The notes under the pieces are model-generated. The model ran no database searches, had not been told where the DNA came from, and saw only the letters and a program-made list of their open reading frames with translations. Both the position numbers and the translations under genes were made by a program. 64,000 nucleotides of DNA from the NCBI RefSeq assembly GCF_918797505.1, contig NC_092799.1:11928295-11992294 (forward strand). Direction: 5' to 3'. This stretch comes from Bemisia tabaci (Eukaryota > Arthropoda > Insecta > Hemiptera > Aleyrodidae). Shown piece by piece: positions 20,655 to 30,621 of this stretch (its first letter is position 1; every line of letters starts with the position of its first letter).

Positions 20655-20832
20655 CCTCCTTCCCGTGCACGCACGATTACTGCTGCACTTTTCTATGCTC
20701 GCACGATTACTGCAGCGTCCCTCTCCCGTGCTCGCACGATTACTGCAGCATACCGCTCCCGCGCACGCACGATTAATACTCCACTTTCCTCCTGTGCACG
20801 CACGATTAATGCTGCACTTTCACCCGTCTCTC
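20655..20832 (+). repeat. ~36-bp tandem repeat fused in frame to the hAT fragment
   Basis: About five copies of a unit containing GCACGATTACTGCTGCAC. They translate in one frame as repeated HARLLLHF / LARLLQ blocks. A stop follows at about 20,866 and AATAAA near 20,905. Confidence 0.75.
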
Positions 20833-21339
20833 AGTGTCTTTTCCCCTGACATGAGGATTAAAGTTTAGTGTCTGCTCTGTGCATTTTTCGTGTATTTTGT
20901 TGAGAAATAAAGATTAGAACTTTAAGATTAAGATTTCCTGATGATGATCCATGTCGTGGGCTCGTAGCAGCAAATCGACTTTCTGAAGGAATCTTACAAC
21001 TCTTGGTTCTTGTCACAGATCTTATTTCTCAGCTGGTCCCTCGCTCCCGCCCACAATCTAATCTTCGATCGGCTGGAATGTTGCTTCACAATGTTGTCCC
21101 GCCAAGCGCGAATCCTTGCATGCCTACTCCTGGTGGCACGGTTCCACAGGACCAAAACATGTTATTTTTATTAAATGAAGTTCGTAATTTGTCAGTCAAC
21201 CCAGCCTTTAGTCCCTTTTCCTTTTTGTGTATTTGTATCTTTCCGGTATCGCTTGTCAGCCCTATGTATCTTGTTCGTTTTCGTCAACATCATTCCAGTG
21301 TTCTGACTTTCATTTCAAACCCCTGTTTTGGTCAGAAGG

Positions 21340-21960
21340 TGTCAGAGCGCGGTGAGGCATCAAGTTTTATAAGTTGTGCGACTGCATCATGGTACATTGT
21401 TGACTTTCTCCTCTACCTCGGTTCGAAGACAGAATATGCAGGCAACTATAAAGCAGGGAAATCTGGGTTGTGGCAATGACATTGATGCAGCCTTATTTAG
21501 ATAAGGGATATAATTTATTTGCTGATAACTTTTATAATAGCCCGACTCTTTGCCAACTCCTTCAATTTAGAAATACAAAATGTGGCACTGTCAAGTCAAA
21601 GAGGCAAGGCATGACACGTTTTAAAGTGAAGAAGAAACTAAGAAACTCTTCTGGAAAAAAACCTCCAAAAGTTATAAAACTGGAAAGAGGAGAGATGCAA
21701 GAGAGACACGCGATTCATGGACAGAAGAGAAGTTCTCATGCTAACATCCATGGACAAATTTGAAAGCACATTGATGCAAAAAAAAGAATAGAGAGGAACA
21801 ATGTAAACCTTATTGCATTGTAAATTACAAAAAAAAACATGGGTGCTGTTGATAAGACAGATATGCTTTTAAGTGTGGCTGAGAGTGTTCGCAAGACGAT
21901 AAAATGGTATAAAAAAGTTTTTTTTTTTCATTTGTTAGACTTATCTAAGTACTTCTGGGG
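21340..21960 (+). pseudogene. Second, degraded piggyBac transposase copy
   Basis: Translations in two frames match the intact copy at 13-15 kb: YIVDFLLYLGSKTEYAGNYK, then a frameshift, then LMQPYLDKGYNLFADNFYNS and SSGKKPPKVIKLERGEMQER. A stretch further on encodes MGAVDKTDMLL. Several indels break the frame, and the N-terminal part and C-terminal zinc domain are absent. No TTAA-bounded ends were identified. Confidence 0.85.
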
Positions 21961-22015
21961 AGAAAATGTCTAGAAAAAGGTCAGATCCACACTTTTCAAA
22001 CCTGACTAGTATAAA

Positions 22016-22276
22016 GTCAATTCCGGCGATTTTGCTTCTTATTTCTCAGCACAAGTCGAGAAAGAATCCAATCTTGACAATCCGCTCCGTGAGCCAAAGA
22101 TTGTTTTTTCTGTTCTAGAACATTTTCCTCGACAAGTACAGTGGGTAATGATCCAATCTGAACCTTTCAATATTAAGTTAGCTCTTCTTAAATTACAGGA
22201 ATTAGATAGTATGAATATGAACTTAAAGATCCCGGAGTCTAAGACTACGCCAACAACTCCTCAAAACCAAAATTAG
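22016..22276 (+). pseudogene. Gag-like remnant of a Ty3/Gypsy-type element
   Basis: An 86-codon open stretch in one frame includes NSGDFASYFSAQVEKES, VFSVLEHFPRQVQWVMI and LALLKLQELDSMNM. The spacing and character fit insect Gypsy gag. There is no ATG at the start and no downstream pol. The assignment is from pattern memory. Confidence 0.45.
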
Positions 22277-22429
22277 CTATTCAGTACCTACAATCAAAAT
22301 TTTAATAAAAACGTTAAAGCTCATCAGGTTTATACGGAATCAGACAATGAGCAAAATGGTAATCCTCCGTCAGTTAACCAAGAGCAAGAGTTGCGAGAAG
22401 AATACTTTTATGTTTAACTTTATCGTATT

Positions 22430-24494
22430 AGAGACTATTTCTTAAGGTGGGACACCAAGAACAAAGGGCTTTTAAACGACATTGAAAATGAACTGCTGCG
22501 GGAGGACTCTGCTTTGTATTTCAAATTTATGTGCTTGAATTAGACTGAATTCAACTATATCTTGGGTTTCATCATCGATGACATTCAAAAACAGACACCT
22601 GCATGTGGAAATCTATAAAGTCACTAAGTTTCATGGGTAAACATCAACAAACGTCAAATTTTTTTCCTTACTTCGTGATCGGTCAGGGTAAATAGATGAG
22701 ACCTATATGACTATCGCTGATCGGAGATCCACTCTCTCGTTTTTTGTTGTGCGTTTCGTAAAAAAAATGTCTTCTCTGAAGATGTGCTTTATTCGTGATA
22801 ATAACCTGCTTTTGCCAACCTCTCTTGAGCAAAACATTTCGACGCAACGGCGAAGAACCATCCCCCTACCGTTGGGGAGCATCTTCGTCAAACCGACCGC
22901 CGACTCTGCTCCCAAGGTCCGTTGATCCCCCGACTCCTAGCAGTTCCGTCACGGCAAGAAGGATCCTACCCTTGCAACCATCGTGGCGCTGAAGGGCTGG
23001 AAGCGCAATAAGGTGCACAAGCCTAGAGATCTCCCAGTCCCCGCTGACTTAACTCATTTGTCTCCTCTCAGAACTGTGAAACGCCTGCATTTGCACCTTT
23101 ATAGACAAATTCTCTGCCGTCTGTGTTTGTATAAGATCTAATGAAGGAGAGCTGATTCTGTCCAAGAGGCCATCCGAAGCAGATAGCCAATTTTAAACTT
23201 ACAAGGATTATACTCCATGTCCTTATTGCCTCGGATTTCTCCTTAGAAATACTTTGTGGAAGCATGTTTCAATTCTTCAAATATAGAACCTTAAGCACGC
23301 CACAATTTTACAACATTTGGACAACCTTTTTTGATATTTTCGAACTTTTTCGGCGGGAAATTCAAATTTCCGAAATTTGAATTTCACCCGCGAATTTGGT
23401 CTTAGAATTTTTTGCAGATAGTGGACTTATAAAATTTCACGGTTGTTTCCCGCCAGACTGGACTTAGAAAATTTTTCAAGCACATCTGGACTTAGAGGAA
23501 TTTCCTATGCTACACGGGTACTGTCAGAGGAGATACAATTTGGTGCAAAAAACTAAACTTATTGTAAATCGTATTTCGTCATACAAAAAGAAATTGTTAC
23601 AATGGGGATAAGGGAAGTCTAGCCCTGGCATCCCTCCTGAAAATAACTGTTAGTTGCGCTGTTTTAACCGAAAGACTGATTTTCGGAGACTTTAACGCAT
23701 CGCATACGGGAATTTACATTAAATACGGAGACTTAAACGCGCGGAGAGAAAGAAGAGCGTGGCAGAAAGTGAGTGCAGAGTGCGGGTGTAAACTATGAGA
23801 GGAAGCAGGGGGGGCAACCCTCAACCCCCCCAACCACCCCACCCCCACCCACCCACTCCTCACCCTGCAGACGAGACAATGTATAGAAGTTGCGGCTCCG
23901 GAGCGGCGAACGGCGAAAATGCGACGTTGTATCATAGTTTCGACGCCGGAAACGACACCACATCGGTCAACTCGGCAAACTTCATTATAGGAATAGGCGG
24001 TTGTCGAAATTTCGCCAATTCGACGATGGTACAACCACCTGCGGTGATGGATAACACACGTAGCCTCCGCGAGGACGCCCGAAATGGATTCCGTAACGCT
24101 GTAATAGGGCCGATTTTATCTCTCAGTGTCAGGACGGCGCTAACACCGGTGTCAGGTAACACCCGTTTTTGCTTGACACGGCCGCTGACACCAAGACCGA
24201 TTTTAACTCCCCGATTTCTGCCTGTGTCACCGGACACGCTCTTGACACCCTGTTGAATGGTGGGTCTCGATGACTACCGCCGCGCGCTACAGACTTTCCT
24301 GCTAACATCCGAGATTTCGCTCGAAATTCGCGTCTGTTCACGCGGTTCACGCTGCTCACGTCGTTACCACCGTGTTTATTTTCGTTGGATTTGAGGTTAA
24401 GTCGTGCTCCTGCTGTCTCGTGTTGTTGTCGTGCTTGTTATTTCAGTGAAAATTTGGTATTGTTAAAATAATTTTGGTAATCAAAATTGTAATT
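22430..24494. other. Interval without a recognised gene; 5' region of the SANT-like ORF
   Basis: Short open frames near 22,700-22,990 were not recognised. The 23,340-23,500 stretch has repeated self-complementary AAATTTCC/GGAAATTT motifs. From about 23,790 GC content rises, and CCACCCCACCCCC-type runs and repeated GACACC/GGTGTC words occur (24,125-24,255). This GC-rich block ends just upstream of the ORF at 24,495 and might be its promoter or 5' UTR (inference). Confidence 0.4.
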
Positions 24495-24797
24495 ATGGTT
24501 AATAAACCCTCAGTAATTAGACAAAAAAAAGCTGGCGGGCCTCAGAAACGAGCAAAACCCTATACGGCCATGCAAATGGAATATCTCACTGAGGCCATTA
24601 GAAAGAGACAAAAAGTTACTGAGTGTAAAAAAACAGACACTGTTGTGAATGCGGAAAAGACGGTTGCATGGCAAGATGTGACCAATGAGTTCAACGCCCA
24701 CCTCACCCCTGAAGATGGACCACGGACCCTTGTTCAGCTGAAAGGCAAGTGGAAGCAAATGAAACGTGATGCCGGGAAAGTCATACGACGAGTCTGA
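24495..24797 (+). CDS. SANT/Myb-like (zeste-type) DNA-binding domain ORF, 100 aa
   Basis: The ATG at 24495 opens a frame with AKPYTAMQMEYLTEAIRKRQ, then TVAWQDVTNEFNAH and LVQLKGKWKQMKRDAGK. The helix spacing and the W...F/L...LKGKWKQMKRD pattern match Myb/SANT-like domains of the zeste type, found in insect regulatory proteins and in transposon-borne ORFs. Such proteins bind DNA in the nucleus. The domain is immediately followed by a stop, whereas family members usually carry a C-terminal coiled-coil part. This may be a truncated or chimeric gene, or the first exon of a longer one. The frame ends about 130 nt before the start of the next ORF. Confidence 0.6.
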   Translation: MVNKPSVIRQKKAGGPQKRAKPYTAMQMEYLTEAIRKRQKVTECKKTDTVVNAEKTVAWQDVTNEFNAHLTPEDGPRTLVQLKGKWKQMKRDAGKVIRRV

Positions 24798-24925
24798 GAG
24801 GATCTCGCTCCTGCAGGCGGACTGCGTTCCTGGAGTCACAACGGGACGCGAGAGAAGAAGTTTGCGGGTTGCTCGGGACAGCTGGCCTGCTATTTGGAGG
24901 ATCAGGGCGCCCGCCGTTCACCGGG

Positions 24926-26155
24926 ATGAACAAGCAAGGGGTTTTTCGTGGGTGGAGAGAAGAATACCGGCCCCGAGCTTTCAAGGACTCTTACCTTTCT
25001 GCCGGAATGGGATGGCCCACCCCCTCCACCGCTCTTAGAAGCTGGAGCAGCCTGGAATGCTGCAGAGTAGAGGAAAAGGACAAAAAGGAAAGAGCCGAAA
25101 CTCCGGATTTGACCCTCTATGGCCTTGATGATCAACTGACAGGGATTCCGATGTCACTCAGAGTGGATGCAGAGATCGAGGCAAGGAAAGCAGGAGAGAT
25201 TAAGCCGAAAGGCTTATATTTCGTAAGGATAAAGATCAAAAAAGGTCTTACTTACATGGAAGACTTACGGACTATGCGCTCTTGGTTGAAACTACTCAGA
25301 CCTAAAGAGTATGGCCGGCTGAAGAAGGAAGGAGAATTAAAGCTGGAGAACGAGGAAAGGGGACTGATGGAGCTTGCTGTGAGTCTGACAAAAGCTGAGT
25401 TCATTCTCTGGTTCAAACTGAGACAGATAATGCCAACAAAGCTGGACCACACCCTATCACCTGCGGCGTCTGTAGCCAGCCTTTTGGACGTTACAGAGGA
25501 TGAGCTGGAGAGGCTGGCAGAGGAGCGACAACAGCGAAAAGCGGAGGTGCCCCCAACGGTCGGACAACAGCTGCCACCTTCCTATGGAGAGGCGGTTACG
25601 GGTGCGCCTAAACTCTACCCTGATTTAAGCATGGTTGACGACACTGCGGAAATGGAACACCAGGGGAACCAAAACGGCGAATCAGCCAAAAATAATAGTG
25701 CACCTACAGTGCCCTATCCTGCGGCGGCTCCTCGAACAAGTTTGGCAAGAAGGACACTCTCTGGACTGAAGGTTATATACCCTAACGCAGAAGACTACTC
25801 CACTTTGGGGAAGCAGGCCACCCCGGAAATCGTTAGGACCCCCGCCACTCCCCCGGAGAGGAAAGTGGAGACTTTCCACCCCGCTGGGGCGGATCTCAGG
25901 AGGTCTCTGGTATTGGAAGGAACGGAACTTTATCTCGCGGTTGACGACGTTGGGGACGCGACACGGCTCTGGATGCCCTTGTCTTCGATGTCCAAGCTGA
26001 TGAGTCAGCGTTACGGCCTCGATGGGAGTGCACCGGAGAGATTAATAGTTGAGCTAGCAAAGAGGGGTTTTGCATACAACTATTCCAACGTAGATAATGC
26101 AAGAACAGCCTTAAAGCACATAATTTTAATACGAGAAAAACAAAAAACAGTCTGA
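24926..26155 (+). CDS. Orphan ORF, about 410 aa, with PPSY motif; possibly viral or transposon derived
   Basis: The frame is open from 24,869. The first ATG is 24,926, and later in-frame ATGs (25,007 and 25,151) are alternatives. The product has a charged helical region (about residues 95-225 counted from the frame start, including MSLRVDAEIEARKAGE). A proline-rich linker with LPPSYGEAV follows (PPSY at about 236-239), then an Ala/Pro-rich low-complexity part and a folded-looking C-terminal block (LEGTELYLAVDDVGDATRLW). A PPxY-type motif between two domains recalls gag or matrix proteins, but I recognise no family. GC content is higher than in the surroundings. No intron signal is needed to read it. 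It could be a domesticated gag-like gene, an endogenous viral fragment or an unrelated lineage-specific gene. Confidence 0.55.
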   Translation: MNKQGVFRGWREEYRPRAFKDSYLSAGMGWPTPSTALRSWSSLECCRVEEKDKKERAETPDLTLYGLDDQLTGIPMSLRVDAEIEARKAGEIKPKGLYFVRIKIKKGLTYMEDLRTMRSWLKLLRPKEYGRLKKEGELKLENEERGLMELAVSLTKAEFILWFKLRQIMPTKLDHTLSPAASVASLLDVTEDELERLAEERQQRKAEVPPTVGQQLPPSYGEAVTGAPKLYPDLSMVDDTAEMEHQGNQNGESAKNNSAPTVPYPAAAPRTSLARRTLSGLKVIYPNAEDYSTLGKQATPEIVRTPATPPERKVETFHPAGADLRRSLVLEGTELYLAVDDVGDATRLWMPLSSMSKLMSQRYGLDGSAPERLIVELAKRGFAYNYSNVDNARTALKHIILIREKQKTV

Positions 26156-26529
26156 GCACGTTATATCCTCTACTGAACTCCCGACAACGCAGGAATCGTC
26201 GATGAGCTCAGGAACATCGGCAAAAGCATCCGGAACCCACCAATGTTCGTATTGGCACCGCTTGCCCTTGCTGCTATCGCGTTCACCCTTCAGGTGTCGC
26301 CAACTACGATTTTTAGAACTTCTGATCGCTGACTTATGTCTCATTGTTAGTGTTTAATGAATATAATTGCGGTGTAAATAATTATCGACTAAAGAGGAGC
26401 TTCCCCGAACCCCCTCCCCTCACCCACTTGTAATGTTTTAAGTTGCCTCTTGCAACACGAGCCCTTCCACGTCGCCATTCCCTAACCAGCATTGCCCTCT
26501 CAGCCCTTCCCCAGGGTTTCGCGATCAAG

Positions 26530-27290
26530 CCAGCCCCCCATCGGTCCCCCACCAGTATACAACTGAATAATTCTTTTATTCGAGTGATTTTGCTATTTAC
26601 AGCCATTAAGACTCAAGAGGATAATGGTGCCTCCCCTCAGAGTCCAGGAGTGCGCGACCCCTTCCGAGGCCGATGGCCACTGGCTGCAGCGCCCTATCTG
26701 GGCTTACTGCTCTCACGCACTCCAGTATACAATTGAATAATTCTTTTATTCGAGTGATTTTGCTATTTACTGCCATTAAGACTTAGGAGGGTAATGGTGC
26801 CTCCCTGCAGTGTTCCAGAGTGCGCGCCTCCTTCCGAGGCCGACAGCCACTAGCTGCAGCGCCCTTTCTGGGCTTCCTGCACCAACGGGTCATAGATAAT
26901 ACATTTTTCCATACAACTTGGCAACACTGCACTACACTTAAGGATAATATTTCTAAGAATTATTCCGCTGCCCCTTGTACACCCTTGTTTATTTATTCAT
27001 TTTTCCTGAATGGTCCGAAGTTGAATCATTCACTTTGTTTTGTGCTTTGTTGTGTTTTAATAAAAGTTCTATCATTTGCCGTATCAGTTTCAAATAATTA
27101 TTTACTGAACTTTAACTCACGCGTTTCAGTGTACAATTGAATAATTCTTTTATTCGAGTGATTTTGGTATTTACTGGCATTAAGACTCAGAGAAAGCACT
27201 GCAATTTCAATTGCAACTTTCTGTAGCTGTGAATTAAAAGTTGAAGAATTTTTTAATTCGAGTGACTTCAGCCTCTACAGGAGAGTGGCT
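26530..27290 (+). repeat. ~170-bp direct repeat array with degenerate copies
   Basis: TGAATAATTCTTTTATTCGA followed by GTGATTTTGCTATTTAC recurs near 26,562, 26,734 and 27,137. A weaker fourth version (GAATTTTTTAATTCGAGTGA) is near 27,247. The first two full units also share a GC-rich block with CCTTCCGAGGCCGA and CACTGGCTGCAGCGCCC or a close variant. No ORF. Confidence 0.8.
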
Positions 27291-27304
27291 CGTGGATGCG
27301 GTAA

Positions 27305-28305
27305 TACAGGGTGATCCAAAAGTCCCTTCCACCCCCTCTAACTTTTTACCTAATTGAGATAAAGATTTGAAACTTGGGGGATATTCCTAGGTCAAAGGGA
27401 GCTACTTTTCGGCCCCCCTAAAATTTTCAGGGGGGCCCCCCTTGGGGGGCAACGGCCCCCAACTTTAAATTTTCAAATGGGAAGACCCCCTTTGTGATAG
27501 CTCGTTCAAAAGAGCATAAAAAAAGAAAACTTTTCGCGCAAACCCGAAGTCAATATCTCAAACCGTTTCAAAATGGCGGCCGGTTAAAGTTCAAAATGGC
27601 CGAAATTTCACACCGGTTATTTTTCGATGGATTTGCGCGAAAATCGGTATGTAGAGGTATTTTGACACGAGAAAAACGAATTTGACGTTAGATTTTCAAA
27701 AAAACCGAAATTTTCAAACTGGCCGCCGGTTAAAGTTCAAAATGACCAAAAATTTATTTTTTTATAAATCTAAGTTCAAATGTGTTTATCTTATGCCAAA
27801 ATACTCTCAAATTCCAAGTTTTAGGCAAATCCATCAGGAAAAAACCAAGGTGAAAATTTTCGGCCATTTTAAACTTTAACCGGCGGCCATTTTGGAAATT
27901 TTGGTTTTTTTGAAAATCTAACGTCAAATTCGTTTTTCTCGTGTCAAAATACCCCTACATACCGATTTTCGCGCAAATCCATCGAAAAATAACCGGTGTG
28001 AAATTTCGGCCATTTTGAACTTTAACCGGCCGCCATTTTGAAACGGTTTGAGATATTGACTTCGGGTTTGCGCGAAAAGTTTTCTTTTTTTATGCTCTTT
28101 CGAACGAGCTATCACAAAGGGGGTCTTCCCATTTGAAAATTTGAAGTTGGGGGCCGTTGCTCCCCCAAGGGGGACCCCCCTGAAAATTTTAGGGGGGCCG
28201 AAAAGTAGCTCCCTTTGACCTAGGAATATCCCCCAAGTTTCAAATCTTTATCTCAATTAGGTAAAAAGTTAGAGGGGGTGGAAGGGACTTTTGGATCACC
28301 CTGTA
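27305..28305. mobile_element. 1-kb foldback element with ~440-bp inverted arms
   Basis: The ends ACAGGGTGATCCAAAAGT and ACTTTTGGATCACCCTGT are perfect inverted repeats preceded and followed by TA, consistent with a TA target duplication. Complementarity continues for about 440 bp on each side (27,305-27,745 and 27,865-28,305). The two arms contain identical 63-codon open frames on opposite strands. A related single end occurs at about 32,815 (TACAGGGTGATC). No transposase; a Tc1/mariner-type MITE is inferred from the TA. Confidence 0.85.
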
Positions 28306-28482
28306 TATTTCCACACACCATGACGAACAACTGGGAAGTAAATGACGGAAATTTGACATTATAAGTTGCAGAATTTTCACCTAGCCAAATCGCGGCGATA
28401 GATATTTAAAGGTGTATTATCGCTACGATGCTATCATGAGAGAATTCAACAGATACCCTCAAAGAAGCTGCAGGAAAATTAA

Positions 28483-28981
28483 TTGTTAATAACAACAAGC
28501 GACCTCCAAGTCTGCAACATTCCCTCCGCGCAATTAACCTTAGCACAGACTTCTTCTAAGTCACAATCTAACCTCTATGTGTACCGCGTAACCAACAACC
28601 CATTACTGGGAAATATAGTGATATATGATAAAAGTGTTGAGTGCGAATTCGACTCGGGATCAGCAGTATCACTAATGTCTCTCAGTGAATTTTCTAACAA
28701 ATTCCCGTAATCTAAACTAGAAAAATGTACATCTCGCTTATGGAATGTTGACGGACAGCTATTAAACACTATAGGAGAAATTAAGGATGGATTATGGAGT
28801 AGGCACAGTCCTATACCACCTCATTGCGAATTTTGATAAACCTGTCATGTATGCATCTGCATCCTTAACTCCTTGCCAACAAAAATATGCACAGCTGGAC
28901 AGAGAAGCTCTCGCTGTAGTCGGTTTATACCTAGACAATAGATCGCACATTGGATTACAACCTTTTCCGGAAAGCTTTTGA
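28483..28981 (+). pseudogene. Ty3/Gypsy pol remnants: protease then RNase H
   Basis: At 28,483-28,710 the frame contains VECEFDSGSAVSLMSLSEF, a retropepsin DSG active-site block. About 75 nt later, in another frame (28,787-28,930), it reads DKPVMYASASLTPCQQKYAQ followed by LDREALAVVGLY, the RT/RNase H junction of Gypsy elements. RT itself is missing, so an internal deletion joined the two parts. No LTRs were recognised nearby. Confidence 0.75.
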
Positions 28982-29640
28982 CAAAGTTCTTCTGTTGTGA
29001 CTCTGGACAAAGAGCTTTCTCAAAACAGAATCAGCTTCAACAATATTAAGGAATTTCGAATTATAATTGAAAATAAAAGAGGGCACCTTGAAGCAAATTC
29101 AAAAGCTCAAGTCTTCCCAATGTGTAAATACTATTACTTTATTCTTCTTGTACTCATTAGCCTCACCTTTCAGATAAAGAAAACCTATTTTTTACTGTAT
29201 GTTTATGTTATGTCAGATGGAATGTGTTTATACCAGCCCCTTTTGGCGTCAATGTTATACAATATTATACAATTTGAAATGCATCTTTTAAATGTTTATT
29301 TCCTGATAAATTTGCCAATTTGGAATGGCTGCCGAAATTACGCCTTGTTAGGTTAGTGGGCTGCTCGGTGAAGCCCACTAACCTGACATGGTGCCGAAAC
29401 ACGCCTAGACTTCAAGAAGTTCAAGACTCATAACTCGATCTCTGCAGCTCCAGGTCCACGAACCAGCATTCTGGACAATTTCCGGTGACGAGAACTAAGA
29501 ACTCAGCAGATTCAAAGAAGAAAGAAGATTCGACCATCTGGCAATTCGGAATGGCTGCCGAAATTACGCCTCGTGTCGTGAAGTGATCATTTTTAATTTT
29601 CAATGTTTTTATAGTCATTGATTTTTCCTTACTTTTGTCA
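28982..29640. other. Non-coding interval with hairpin and possible LTR/PBS remnant
   Basis: A hairpin pairs GTTAGTGGGCT with AGCCCACTAAC (29,353-29,382), directly before TGGTGCCGAAAC (29,389-29,400). The phrase GGAATGGCTGCCGAAATTAC occurs twice (about 29,321 and 29,548) as a direct repeat. This may be what is left of an LTR element. No gene. Confidence 0.4.
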
Positions 29641-29782
29641 ATATCTCTGCAATCTTGGAAAAATGATGCTGTTGATGGTAGGGGCCGTAGTTTTACGCAA
29701 AAACCAAAAAGAGAAGGCAACACAGGCGTTTTTAAGTACAACCCATCTATCAAAACCGACGTGCACAAGGAGATTACAACAA

Positions 29783-29905
29783 TTTGTATAAAGAAATTTG
29801 GAGTGCCAAGAATGAGCAGTTGTTCTTCAAGTATACAAGGATGTCATTTGCTATTTTTGATCATTTGCTTCGCCTACTGAGGCCACATCTCACTAAAAGA
29901 AGTTT
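29783..29905 (+). pseudogene. PIF/Harbinger-like transposase N-terminal fragment
   Basis: The frame reads NEQLFFKYTRMSFAIFDHLL, then RLLRPHLTKRS. This matches the FxxxFRMs...FxxLLxxlxPhItk block at the start of HARBI1-like nucleases. Only about 40 residues remain, without the catalytic core. Confidence 0.55.
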
Positions 29906-29966
29906 TTGCACACTACTTAATACAAGCGATCAGCATGGAAAATTTTCAACACTCCCTGAATGCTGA

Positions 29967-30621
29967 ATGCACGTCCGCTTCTGCAGACGGATGCAATGAA
30001 ATGAGCAATTGATAAATATTCCTATTTTATTCCTATGTATTTCACCTTTGTTCTTGTAGAATGAAACCTTGAAATTGTTCACTTGATTTCATCATCATTC
30101 ATTTACATTGTAGTTGATTTTATAGAAGCCCACTTAACGTGTCTTTCCTACTTTTATAGATATGAACATGAAATGATAGAGAATAATAATAAGAACATCT
30201 AAATATAATAATATCTTGAGAATTGTAAGATCTTGTCTCTTTCACTGTCTTTTTTAATTGTATGTAGGTAAAATGAGTTCAGAATCAAATAAAGAAAGTG
30301 ACTTTCCACCTAATGTTAGTTCTTTGAGGAACAATGCATTGCTTCCTACCCCTAAAGTATCGAGCATTTAGATTTGAGTGAGGAACTCGAAAATTGTAAT
30401 ATGGAACTTTTATCCATTCCGGTGGCCTCAAAGGAGCCAGCACTAGGGCTGATAAATGATGATAATTTATTAGAAATGAAACCTTAAAAACAACTGGGGG
30501 AAGAAAATAGTCAAAAAAAGAGGAAATTATATGAATCACATCTGATCACAGAATTCTGCTTCTTAAAAAATACCCCCCTCCCAAACAAATTTTGGCACTT
30601 AGTAAGTAAAGAAGGCAATTA
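29967..30621. other. Non-coding, 3' flank of JMJD4
   Basis: AT-rich sequence. On the minus strand an AATAAA signal lies at 30466-30471, about 150 nt after the JMJD4 stop, and may serve as its polyadenylation signal. Nothing else was recognised. Confidence 0.4.

Noticed and set aside
23714..24359. Overlapping open frames on both strands around 23.7-24.4 kb
   Set aside because: GC-rich DNA with few stops gives open frames in several phases. None shows a domain or a convincing start.
27494..28115. Pair of identical 63-codon ORFs
   Set aside because: They are the two arms of a foldback element read in opposite directions, with no sign of coding selection.
28982..29400. CRISPR-like or tRNA-like structure in the hairpin near 29,350
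   Set aside because: It is a single hairpin, with no repeat-spacer pattern and no cloverleaf. This is eukaryotic transposon-rich DNA.
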